Assembly: GCA_029266295.1 (NCBI GenBank)
Contig: JAQSXD010000269.1
Span: 1-5,689, forward strand
Length of the DNA: 5,689 nt
DNA from: Bacillota bacterium
GTDB taxonomy: Bacteria > Bacillota > Clostridia > Peptostreptococcales > Anaerovoracaceae
Reading direction: 5' to 3'
Of the stretch, positions 1 through 4,810 are shown in pieces (positions within the stretch are counted from its first letter, which is position 1; each line of letters starts with the position of its first letter). The notes below the pieces were generated by a model. It had not been told where the DNA came from. It ran no database searches and was given only the letters and a program-made list of their open reading frames with translations. Position numbers and translations under genes: made by a program.

Positions 1-168
1 TTTCCACTTTTTTTATTAAGTATACCCTGTGTTTTATTATTTAGCAAGGAGGTTTTTGAATTATTGATAAATTTTTAACATTTCTCTTTTAGTTTTTCAC
101 AAATGCGCTTACGCGCTACCGGATGAGACAATATTCTTATTATTAAGACTCTCTCATCTGTGATTTCT
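1..168. other. AT-rich gene-free left edge, downstream of NADH oxidase
   Basis: No coding region is supported here. This is the 3' flank of the minus-strand NADH oxidase. It contains an imperfect minus-strand hairpin: arms GATGAGA (122-128) and TCTCATC (152-158) enclose a second inverted pair TCTTA/TAAGA (135-139, 144-148). A GCGC-TTAC-GCGC inverted repeat lies at 105-116. None of these is followed by a T run in the minus direction, so I do not call a rho-independent terminator; the oxidase transcript may end further left or by another mechanism. A plus-strand AAGGAGG at 46-52 is followed only by a three-codon frame. Confidence 0.5.
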
Positions 169-1503
169 TTACTTTGCGCTAAGCGCAGCCATGGTGATAT
201 AGTTGTATGGTTTATTAAAATGGGGCAGGAAAAATAAGTCGGTAAGCGCCAGCTTATCCACCGTAACTTTCTCCTGAATCGCCAGAGAAAACATGTGAAT
301 TCCCATGGAAAGATCATATTGGGAAGCCATTTGTGCCCCAAGAACCACTCTGGTTTCCCCATCATACACAATTCGAATCTTAACCGACTCGTTTCCGCTT
401 TCTATAAATTCAGGCTTTTGCAGGTCTTCATAGTCTGAGGCCAGTGCATTGATACCGCGACGCTTCGCTTTGTTCAGGGTAAGCCCCGTGGATACCATCT
501 TAAGGTCAAAGATGCTAATGCCGTTGGAGCCCTGCACACCTACAGATTCCAAAGGGATTCCCAAAACATTGTGGGCTGCCACAACACCGGACCGAACCGC
601 ATTGGTCGCCAGTGCAATGTAATTTTCTCCTCTGATGGAATTATCATAAACCGTTGCACAGTCACCGATGGCATAGACATCCGAAGCAGAGGTTTCCTGC
701 TGTTTATTGACAAGATATGCTCCGTTTCTGAATTGAGTCAGCTGTTTCTTCCCGAGCTCCGAATTGGGGCGAAATCCGATGGCCATTACAACCATATCCG
801 CTTTATAACGATTCATATTGGTCACAACTTCCTCAACACAGCCGTTTCCTCTGATCTCGGTGACCTTCTCGCCAAAGGCCAGCCTGATCCCGTGCTCTTC
901 AAGATTCCTTTTCATCATATCTGTGAATGGTTCATCATAATAAGCAGACAAGCACGTCTTTTCCACATCGATCATCGTTACGTTTCTACTATGTCTTTTG
1001 AATGCTTCAGCAAGTTCAACCCCGATATAACCGGCTCCAACGACAACGATATCTTTGATTTCTGGATTCTTCAGCTTTTCAATCACATCCTGAGCATGCT
1101 GATATAGCTTTACCGGCTGAACGTTTTTCAGATCATGTCCTGGAATCGTAGGGACGATAGGAAGGGAGCCCGTCGCTAAGATCAGCTTATCATAGAGCTG
1201 CTGGATCATGCTTCCGTCTTTCCCCTCTGCAAGTATTGTTTTTCTTTCGAAGTCAATATCCAGTACCCGCGTCTCCAGAAAGACTTTTGCTCCCTTTGAT
1301 TCCAGAGCAGCTTTGCTGGAATAGAATAGTCCCTCTGGTCCGCTGATTTGTTTTCCAATCCAAAGGGCCATCCCACAGCCCAAAAAACTGATATTCGAAT
1401 TTGCGTCAAATACGACTACCTCGTGCCCTTTTGAATTTGCCAATATTGTATTCACTGCTGCCGTACCGGCGTGATTCGCTCCGATCACAACGATTCTGCT
1501 CAT
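169..1503 (-). CDS. nox: NADH oxidase, water-forming (Nox) type, FAD/CoA-disulfide-reductase family
   Basis: Predicted cytosolic flavoenzyme that oxidises NADH with O2. In this family O2 is reduced by four electrons to water, which protects anaerobes and regenerates NAD+. The protein has 444 aa, close to the usual length of about 445-450. Visible motifs: N-terminal FAD fold G8-A-N-H-A-G13; His11; redox-active Cys43 in SFLGCGMALW (Cys42 of lactic-acid-bacterial Nox); NAD-binding G156-A-G-Y-I-G161; second FAD motif YAIGD ending at Asp281; and the C-terminal FLPHFNKPYN dimer-interface segment, which resembles H2O-forming Nox more than CoA-disulfide reductases. The start is the ATG at 1501-1503 because AAGGAGG (1511-1517) lies 7 nt upstream; an in-frame ATG at 1582-1584 has no such site. 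The gene sits alone, downstream of the terminator of the next operon. Whether the product is water or peroxide, and whether CoA or polysulfide is also used, cannot be read from sequence. Confidence 0.9.
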   Translation of the reverse strand: MSRIVVIGANHAGTAAVNTILANSKGHEVVVFDANSNISFLGCGMALWIGKQISGPEGLFYSSKAALESKGAKVFLETRVLDIDFERKTILAEGKDGSMIQQLYDKLILATGSLPIVPTIPGHDLKNVQPVKLYQHAQDVIEKLKNPEIKDIVVVGAGYIGVELAEAFKRHSRNVTMIDVEKTCLSAYYDEPFTDMMKRNLEEHGIRLAFGEKVTEIRGNGCVEEVVTNMNRYKADMVVMAIGFRPNSELGKKQLTQFRNGAYLVNKQQETSASDVYAIGDCATVYDNSIRGENYIALATNAVRSGVVAAHNVLGIPLESVGVQGSNGISIFDLKMVSTGLTLNKAKRRGINALASDYEDLQKPEFIESGNESVKIRIVYDGETRVVLGAQMASQYDLSMGIHMFSLAIQEKVTVDKLALTDLFFLPHFNKPYNYITMAALSAK

Positions 1504-1578
1504 AATATTTCCTCCTTGTATAGTTCTTCGCCATTCTGTTTTTTTCTCTAGTTTATCCTCTTTCAGCAAGTCCGCCCA

Positions 1579-1592
1579 GGGCAAAATTGCCC
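1579..1592. repeat. Inverted repeat GGGCAA-AA-TTGCCC in the nox leader
   Basis: Perfect 6-bp arms are separated by two bases, about 76 bp before the nox start codon and downstream of the promoter-like boxes. In RNA the minus strand would form a short 5-bp stem with a TTTT-type loop; in DNA it could be an operator half-site pair. No T run follows, so it is not a terminator. It does not match the Rex operator (TTGTGA-type arms). Confidence 0.45.
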
Positions 1593-1617
1593 ACTGAAAT
1601 CATATCAATGATCTTAT

Positions 1618-1631
1618 ATACCCTAAGGTAT
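1618..1631. repeat. Inverted repeat ATACC-CTAA-GGTAT next to the putative nox -10 box
   Basis: Perfect 5-bp arms are separated by four bases. The repeat lies between the TTACTT and TATATAAG boxes on the minus strand and touches the latter. An operator placed inside a promoter spacer is typical of MerR-family activators, but here it is not centred in the spacer and no regulator gene is in the window, so the regulator type is only a guess. Confidence 0.3.
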
Positions 1632-1740
1632 CGTGAAAGTAACCTCTTAACTTGTACTATGTCCTTTTGTTTCTTGCAATATATCCATGATTTCAATTCA
1701 TCACGAAGGACCTTTCCTCACCTCTCCTTTACTTAAGCAC

Positions 1741-1782
1741 AAAAAAGAAGCGGCCCTATGCACTTACGCAAAACCGCTTCTT
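1741..1782 (-). terminator. Rho-independent terminator of the four-gene minus-strand operon
   Basis: In the minus-strand direction the arm AAGAAGCGG (1774-1782) pairs with CCGCTTCTT (1745-1753), giving 9 bp. The 20-nt loop has a small inner TGC/GCA pairing. The second arm runs into a T run (complement of 1741-1746). It lies about 66 nt after the stop of the last operon gene. Read on the plus strand, the hairpin has no T run, so it is one-directional. It separates this operon from nox. Confidence 0.85.
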
Positions 1783-1848
1783 CAAAGTCTTTCCATCCTT
1801 ATGGCTGTATGGCTACACTTCTTAAGCGAAGCTCCATCCACTCTCTGT

Positions 1849-2298
1849 TCAACCTTTTATTAAAAATCTGCAGCAGCGATCTCCATCGGTTTTACAGAGT
1901 GGTCTCTCAAAATCAACCTGAAACTCTTTGTAAAGTACCGCATCAATCTCGCAATAAAGTGCACCCAGCTTAAGGGCATCCAGCTGCTCCCACATATCGT
2001 GCATAGGACAGTAGGTGATATCTGTCGGCTGATCAGGGTCTTTTTCCCAAGAGACGGAAGGCATATCCCTGACGAGAGCATAGGTTTCTCCATTGATTGG
2101 CAGGCCCCGCTCTGCTGCTTCCTCCTTCATCACCGAAGCTCTTGCTTCTCCAAACCTCGTGACGGCGTTTCGAATAGCTTCCGTTCCCTTTTCTTCACCA
2201 AGCCGATCGATGAGTTCACTGGCCATAAAATGATAGAGTTCCGCCATGAGTTTGGCCATTCTCCCCACCGGCTCGTCGGTACTTCTAATTTTTCCCAT
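1849..2298 (-). CDS. ATC-hydrolase-like family protein (L-2-amino-thiazoline-4-carboxylic acid hydrolase family)
   Basis: A 149-aa soluble protein with no signal peptide or membrane segment. By pattern I place it in the family named after L-2-amino-thiazoline-4-carboxylate hydrolase. The N-terminal half is helical, with a conserved-looking A18-E-L-Y-H-F then R48-F-G-E-A-R53 stretch. The C-terminal half carries Y96-C-P-M-H100, L114-Y-C-E-I-D119, then C135 with GDRCCRF (139-145). These Cys/His/Asp residues could bind a metal or be catalytic; this is inference. The start is the ATG at 2296-2298, preceded by AAAGAGGTG; upstream in-frame ATGs lack a ribosome binding site. It is the last gene of the operon, 61 bp after the ferredoxin stop. 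Many members of this family are known only by homology, so thiazoline hydrolysis should not be assumed; the ferredoxin and flavoprotein neighbours suggest a redox-linked role. The C-terminal GDxxCxF pattern also recalls V4R-type domains. Confidence 0.72.
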   Translation of the reverse strand: MGKIRSTDEPVGRMAKLMAELYHFMASELIDRLGEEKGTEAIRNAVTRFGEARASVMKEEAAERGLPINGETYALVRDMPSVSWEKDPDQPTDITYCPMHDMWEQLDALKLGALYCEIDAVLYKEFQVDFERPLCKTDGDRCCRFLIKG

Positions 2299-2359
2299 CC
2301 CGCACCTCTTTTTCATCTTTTTTCTTTTGTTTCCTGCCGTCAGGCAAAATCTCTGACGC

Positions 2360-2695
2360 TCAGGATATTTCCTCATACGGCAGTTCTGGTTTCTTCTCAA
2401 GAAAGCGGCTCAAAGCCATTTCTACGTAGCTCGTCATCGAAATGGCACCCATGACGCAGACCGCAGCACAGCGGCCGCATCCGGTACAGCGTTGAGGATC
2501 ATCCAGCCATGGTACAAATACACCCTCAACATTGGTTTCTTTCATCACCAGACCGTTTTTGCAGGCATTCACACAGGAACTGCACCCTTCACAATTCACC
2601 GGAATGACCCATGGAAGCTTTTTCGGCAATTTTCTTTCAGTTTTTGTGGCTTCCACAACGGTCACAGGTTTCCCTGCTTCCCTTCCAACATCCAT
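2360..2695 (-). CDS. Small 2x[4Fe-4S] ferredoxin-type protein
   Basis: A 111-aa cytosolic electron carrier predicted to hold two [4Fe-4S] clusters. Two CxxCxxCxxxC motifs are visible: C35, C38, C41, C45, and C70, C73, C76, C80. In the first motif the usual Pro after the fourth Cys is replaced by Lys (CKNG); in the second it is Val (CVMG), so both clusters depart from the classic CP ending. A basic N-terminal extension of about 30 residues (K/R-rich, 18-26) and a C-terminal tail of about 30 residues flank the cluster domain, making it longer than clostridial ferredoxins of about 55 aa. AAGGGGGG (2703-2710) lies 7 nt before the ATG at 2693-2695. The gene is third in the operon, 30 bp after the preceding stop. 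It is the likely electron donor or acceptor for the flavoproteins encoded upstream (inference from context). Confidence 0.88.
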   Translation of the reverse strand: MDVGREAGKPVTVVEATKTERKLPKKLPWVIPVNCEGCSSCVNACKNGLVMKETNVEGVFVPWLDDPQRCTGCGRCAAVCVMGAISMTSYVEMALSRFLEKKPELPYEEIS

Positions 2696-2725
2696 TCAGT
2701 TGCCCCCCTTTCCTAAACTATGCCG

Positions 2726-3136
2726 TTACGCTTTCGGGGAAAGATCAGTCCAACGGCTTTCGTCAAATTCCTTCATACCGTCATATCCGAGCGTGTCCAG
2801 GCGGATGCCTGCTTCTGCTCCCGGCTTTGTGCAGTAAACCTCTTCTACTTTGATTTCAAGGAGTTCACTCCAGAGTTTTGCAGTGCCTTTCACCTGATAG
2901 GGGGCTCTGACGGACCCAAGATTTCCTGGCGCCAAAGCAGCATATGGATTTTCCAAAAGAATCTGCTCGATCTGCTTGATCTGACTGGAAGAGAGTGTGA
3001 TTCGTATCGTATCATCATCGGCTTTAACCTTTTCCGCAACAATCACAGACGGGAAACCCTTTTTTGTCGCAAATGCAATGTGTGCACCATTCTCTGCAAA
3101 CCAGTCCTTCATTCTTGGGGTTAAATTGATTGACAT
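2726..3136 (-). CDS. Pyridoxamine 5'-phosphate oxidase-like split-barrel flavoprotein (second copy)
   Basis: A 136-aa soluble protein of the FMN-binding split-barrel (PNPOx-like) superfamily. It starts with a short helix (LTPRMKDWFAEN, 5-16), then strands IAFATKKGFPSV (20-31) and IRITLS (44-49), a helix ending ENPYAAL (62-68), a strand around YQVKGTAKLW (80-89) and the closing strand LEIKVEEVY (93-101). That order is the family pattern. It differs from its neighbour in lacking a KTxxN segment and in having a distinct tail, IRLDTLGYDGMKEF (111-124), that may shape an active site. Its ribosome binding site GGGAGGTG (3142-3149) overlaps the TAG stop of the preceding gene, and only 12 bp separate the two, so translation is probably coupled. 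Flavin (FMN or F420) binding is expected from the family but not proved; true pyridoxamine-phosphate oxidase activity is unlikely at this length. Confidence 0.78.
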   Translation of the reverse strand: MSINLTPRMKDWFAENGAHIAFATKKGFPSVIVAEKVKADDDTIRITLSSSQIKQIEQILLENPYAALAPGNLGSVRAPYQVKGTAKLWSELLEIKVEEVYCTKPGAEAGIRLDTLGYDGMKEFDESRWTDLSPKA

Positions 3137-3148
3137 GCTCCCACCTCC

Positions 3149-3631
3149 CTATAAAATACTTTGACCTGCGTTTGCAGCATCAAAATCATAAATTTCTTCT
3201 ACTTTTAAAGCGATAATGCCCCTTTGCGCCACTTTTGGCGGTGCAATATCCGGTGGAACCTCATCTGGCGGTTCTTTTGAAACCCAGTCGCCCCAATCTT
3301 CCAGGACTTCTCCTGCAACAATATCATGCCAACGGTATTGGTCTGGAGCTGCGTTGCTGATCACAGTGCAGGGACCTCTGAATACCCACGCGTGATCTTT
3401 TATGGGATGTGCCACAGAGATGCATGCTACTGGATTCTCATTGAGATTCACCTTGGTTTTCTGTGCGAACATATCTGCAATCAATATGTACTCGTCTTTA
3501 TAATGCGTTACAAAACGTTCCGCCACAATATTGGGCTTTCCGTCAATGCTGCTGGTGGTCAGGTGCACCACTGCTCCGCCTTTTCCCACAACACGCAGGA
3601 CCTTTTTCATTTCTTCTGTCAGAACTGCCAT
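3149..3631 (-). CDS. Pyridoxamine 5'-phosphate oxidase-like split-barrel flavoprotein (first copy)
   Basis: A 160-aa soluble PNPOx-like split-barrel protein and the first gene of the operon. Family signs in order: N-terminal helix LTEEMKKVL (4-12), strand VVHLTTSSIDGKPNIV (21-36), strand YILIADMF (48-55), the flavin-phosphate region QKTKVNLNENP (57-67), strand VACISV (68-73), strand AWVFRGPCTV (81-90) and closing strand GIIALKVEEIYDF (138-150). An acidic, Pro-rich insertion, EPPDEVPPDIAPPK (120-133), precedes the last strand. Start choice: two in-frame ATGs lie 6 nt apart (3635-3637 and 3629-3631). AAGGAGG (3639-3645) is only 1 nt from the first but 7 nt from the second, so the second is chosen. 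A consensus promoter lies about 100 bp upstream. Substrate unknown; flavin reductase, oxidase or simple flavin carrier are all possible. Confidence 0.82.
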   Translation of the reverse strand: MAVLTEEMKKVLRVVGKGGAVVHLTTSSIDGKPNIVAERFVTHYKDEYILIADMFAQKTKVNLNENPVACISVAHPIKDHAWVFRGPCTVISNAAPDQYRWHDIVAGEVLEDWGDWVSKEPPDEVPPDIAPPKVAQRGIIALKVEEIYDFDAANAGQSIL

Positions 3632-3638
3632 GATCATA

Positions 3639-3645
3639 CCTCCTT
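3639..3645 (-). promoter_or_regulatory. Ribosome binding site that decides the start of the operon's first gene
   Basis: Minus-strand AAGGAGG. Its distance of 7 nt to the ATG at 3629-3631, against 1 nt to the ATG at 3635-3637, selects the downstream start. A small GGAA/TTCC hairpin (3647-3660) lies directly upstream and would leave the site itself exposed. Confidence 0.8.
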
Positions 3646-3679
3646 AGGAACTCTGATTCCGAGCTGAAGCAACTTAACA

Positions 3680-3696
3680 CGTTCAGGTTAGGAACG
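3680..3696 (-). other. Short stem-loop in the operon leader
   Basis: CGTTC and GAACG arms (5 bp) with a 7-nt loop lie in the leader of about 90 nt between the promoter and the first operon gene. There is no following T run before the ribosome binding site, so it is not an obvious attenuator. It does not match any riboswitch I recognise. Confidence 0.3.
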
Positions 3697-3729
3697 ATTT
3701 TTTTATTTCATACTATATCTATGGGATTA

Positions 3730-3758
3730 ATGATATTACCAATCTCCTCATCTGTCAA
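3730..3758 (-). promoter_or_regulatory. Sigma-A-type promoter of the flavoprotein-ferredoxin operon
   Basis: On the minus strand a perfect -35 box TTGACA (3753-3758) is separated by exactly 17 nt from the -10 box TATCAT (3730-3735), five of six matches to TATAAT. Transcription should start near 3722-3724 and give a leader of about 90 nt before the ATG at 3631. It is the best promoter in the window and suggests substantial constitutive or lightly controlled expression. Confidence 0.8.
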
Positions 3759-3839
3759 GTAACTTTTTTACTAATTTTTTGCACTATTTTTTTGGCGATT
3801 CCACAGAAACACAGTGACTCAAAACATAGAATGCAGCAC

Positions 3840-3866
3840 AAAAAAATCCCACACTGCAGTGCGGGA
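3840..3866 (-). terminator. Orphan rho-independent terminator, minus strand
   Basis: Reading the minus strand, TCCCGCAC (3859-3866) and GTGTGGGA (3847-3854) form an 8-bp stem including one G-U pair around a TGCA loop. It is followed at once by seven Ts (complement of 3840-3846). The plus-strand reading has an A-C mismatch in the stem and no T run, so the element works in the minus direction. No minus-strand gene lies to its right inside the window, so what it terminates is unknown: a small RNA, an antisense transcript from the plus-strand operon, or read-through towards the promoter at 3730-3758. Confidence 0.82.
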
Positions 3867-3930
3867 GAAACCATATAGATTCTGCTTCATCAGGAAAGTG
3901 TATTGCAAAATCGATGCATTTCAGAATTTT
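3840..3930 (-). ncRNA. Candidate small RNA ending at the orphan terminator
   Basis: A minus-strand -10 box TATAAT (3936-3941) would start a transcript near 3929, giving about 90 nt up to the terminator T run. Inside, ATTCTG (3922-3927) can pair with CAGAAT (3879-3884), closing a domain 5' of the terminator hairpin. The -35 position (TAGTAA, 3959-3964) is weak, and no coding frame with a ribosome binding site is present. No known RNA family is recognised. This is a hypothesis that explains the otherwise ownerless terminator. Confidence 0.25.
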
Positions 3931-3983
3931 CATATATTATATCGAGTTATTCCCATTTTTACTATACGAAATCAGAAATTTCA

Positions 3984-3993
3984 TGACATGTCA
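3984..3993. repeat. TGACATGTCA palindrome upstream of the SCP2-like gene
   Basis: A perfect 10-bp palindrome about 40 bp before the TTG start. Its position upstream of the plus-strand operon fits an operator, but it could also occur by chance in AT-rich DNA. The minus strand reads TTTGACA over it, but no -10 box follows at 16-18 nt. Confidence 0.25.
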
Positions 3994-4016
3994 AACATAT
4001 GATTAAGTATCAATTG

Positions 4017-4025
4017 AAGGAGGTG
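4017..4025 (+). promoter_or_regulatory. Strong ribosome binding site supporting a TTG start
   Basis: AAGGAGGTG complements the 16S rRNA tail over nine bases and lies 7 nt before the TTG at 4033-4035. No ATG or GTG occurs in frame at a comparable distance, so TTG is taken as the start codon. Confidence 0.8.
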
Positions 4026-4032
4026 TTATTTC

Positions 4033-4800
4033 TTGCTCACGCAAACAGACAGCAGAACCCTTGCCTATGTAAACCTCTTCGCAGTACTGGGTACTTTGGA
4101 AAATCTATGTGAACTCGCCCCGGAAGCAAAGAGTATCTTAAAAGGCAAAGAGCCATTTTCCATCGGGTTTGCAGTAAAAGGCGGTCCTCAGGCGGTCATC
4201 GCCTTTAAAAACGGGCATTGCGAGCTCCGTGAAGGAAGCAGCGGCTGCACCATATTGCTGCCGTTCCCCTCATGTGAAAAGTTTAACGGCATGATCAATG
4301 GAACCTATTCTCCTATGCCTTCTAAAGGCTTCACCAAGCTGACCCTACTTACCAAAACCTTTGTTCCTTTGACGGAAGTAATGAAGAATTACTTAAAACC
4401 TTCAAAGGCTGCACTTCAGAGCCCCGGCTTTCGCGAGATCAGCACCAGACTGATGCTCTACACCGCAGCAGCTGCAGTAGCTCAAGTCGGCAACAACGAT
4501 AAGAGCGGAATGGTCAGTGCAAGCCAGATTCCAGACGGAGAGATTGCCATTGATGTAAAAAACGTGATGGGGATTACGGTCAATGTAAAAAATCATCGGC
4601 TAACAACCATCAAACAGCCCTGCCGAAGCCCAAGATCATCTATGGTCTTCGCAAGCCTTGACGTCGCAGGAAAGCTCCTTTCCGGAGAGGTCAGTGCCAT
4701 GGCCTGTATCAGTGATGGCAGCATAGAAATGCACGGCATGCTCAACATGATTGACAATATGAACCGTATCCTTGACCGTGTTTCCCAATACTTAAGCTAG
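4033..4800 (+). CDS. SCP2-like (sterol carrier protein 2 fold) protein, apparently with two modules
   Basis: A 255-aa cytosolic protein with a TTG start. The C-terminal part (about 167-254) looks like an SCP2 lipid-binding domain: a strand-rich start (EIAIDVKNVMGITVNVKN, 170-187), then FASLDVAGKLLSGEVSAMACISDGS (206-230), MHGMLNMIDNM (233-243) and a final helix. The SGxxSxM...DG...HG order is the family's typical loss-of-ligand-barrel pattern. Residues 39-121 show a similar arrangement (strands, then LLPFPSCEKFNGMINGTYSP at 75-94, then a helix ending MKNYL), suggesting an internal duplication. An Ala-rich helix (138-151) joins the halves. SCP2 domains bind hydrophobic ligands such as acyl chains or sterols, so ligand carriage or presentation is inferred. 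It is the first gene of a plus-strand operon; the aminotransferase follows with a 10-bp gap. The match is by pattern only, so a different fold remains possible. Confidence 0.6.
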   Translation: MLTQTDSRTLAYVNLFAVLGTLENLCELAPEAKSILKGKEPFSIGFAVKGGPQAVIAFKNGHCELREGSSGCTILLPFPSCEKFNGMINGTYSPMPSKGFTKLTLLTKTFVPLTEVMKNYLKPSKAALQSPGFREISTRLMLYTAAAAVAQVGNNDKSGMVSASQIPDGEIAIDVKNVMGITVNVKNHRLTTIKQPCRSPRSSMVFASLDVAGKLLSGEVSAMACISDGSIEMHGMLNMIDNMNRILDRVSQYLS

Positions 4801-4804
4801 GAGG
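4799..4804 (+). promoter_or_regulatory. Ribosome binding site overlapping the preceding stop codon
   Basis: AGGAGG uses the last two bases of the TAG stop at 4798-4800. It lies 6 nt from the ATG at 4811-4813 but only 3 nt from the ATG at 4808-4810, so the second of the two adjacent in-frame ATGs is preferred. The overlap implies coupled translation of the two genes. Confidence 0.75.
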
Positions 4805-4810
4805 TGCATG

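Larger units (their letters stand above)
1504..1740. promoter_or_regulatory. Leader and presumed promoter region of the NADH oxidase gene
   Basis: A 237-bp gene-free stretch lies between the nox start and the neighbouring terminator, so nox must have its own promoter here. On the minus strand, TTACTT (1637-1642) stands upstream of overlapping -10-like boxes: TATATA (1615-1620, 16-nt spacer) and TATAAG (1613-1618, 18-nt spacer). An extended -10-like TGATATGAT occurs at 1599-1607 but has no matching -35. None is a strong consensus, so the exact start site is uncertain. Two inverted repeats listed separately fall in this stretch. A 13-codon minus-strand frame near 1650-1690 has no properly spaced ribosome binding site and is not called. 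Confidence 0.35.
3632..4032. other. Divergent intergenic region between the two operons
   Basis: 401 bp without a protein gene, strongly AT-rich. From left to right it holds the leader and promoter of the minus-strand operon (3632-3758), a T-rich stretch (3761-3792), an orphan minus-strand terminator (3840-3866), a possible small-RNA segment (up to about 3930), a TGACATGTCA palindrome (3984-3993) and the ribosome binding site of the plus-strand gene (4017-4025). A plus-strand 62-codon open frame at 3814-4002 has no ribosome binding site and crosses the terminator hairpin, so it is not called. I could not identify a convincing plus-strand promoter for the SCP2-like gene; TATGAT at 3998-4003 and TACTAT at 3960-3965 are -10-like but lack good -35 partners. 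Confidence 0.6.

Noticed and set aside
46..67. Plus-strand AAGGAGG followed by TTG as a possible gene start
   Set aside because: The frame ends after three codons, and no other start within range opens a longer frame.
122..158. Hairpin downstream of nox as its rho-independent terminator
   Set aside because: The stem is interrupted and no T run follows in the minus direction.
571..1107. Plus-strand 178-codon open frame inside the NADH oxidase gene
   Set aside because: It lies fully antisense to a well-supported gene, has no ribosome binding site, and its translation shows no recognisable domain.
1504..1584. Longer N-terminus for the NADH oxidase from the ATG at 1582-1584
   Set aside because: The extra 27 residues precede the FAD-binding first strand that normally begins the protein, and the AAGGAGG site fits only the ATG at 1501-1503.
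1999..2454. Plus-strand 151-codon open frame across the ATC-hydrolase-like and ferredoxin genes
   Set aside because: Antisense to two genes with clear family motifs and properly spaced ribosome binding sites; no domain is recognisable in the translation.
2720..3124. Plus-strand 134-codon open frame opposite the second split-barrel gene
   Set aside because: Shadow of the minus-strand gene; no ribosome binding site and low-complexity, unlikely protein composition.
3972..3994. Minus-strand TTGACA at 3989-3994 as the promoter of the candidate small RNA
   Set aside because: The nearest downstream -10-like box (TATAGT, 3961-3966) is 22 nt away, too far for a normal sigma-A promoter.
3814..4002. 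Plus-strand 62-codon open frame in the divergent intergenic region
   Set aside because: No Shine-Dalgarno before its ATG, it crosses the terminator hairpin and poly-A run, and its composition is not protein-like.
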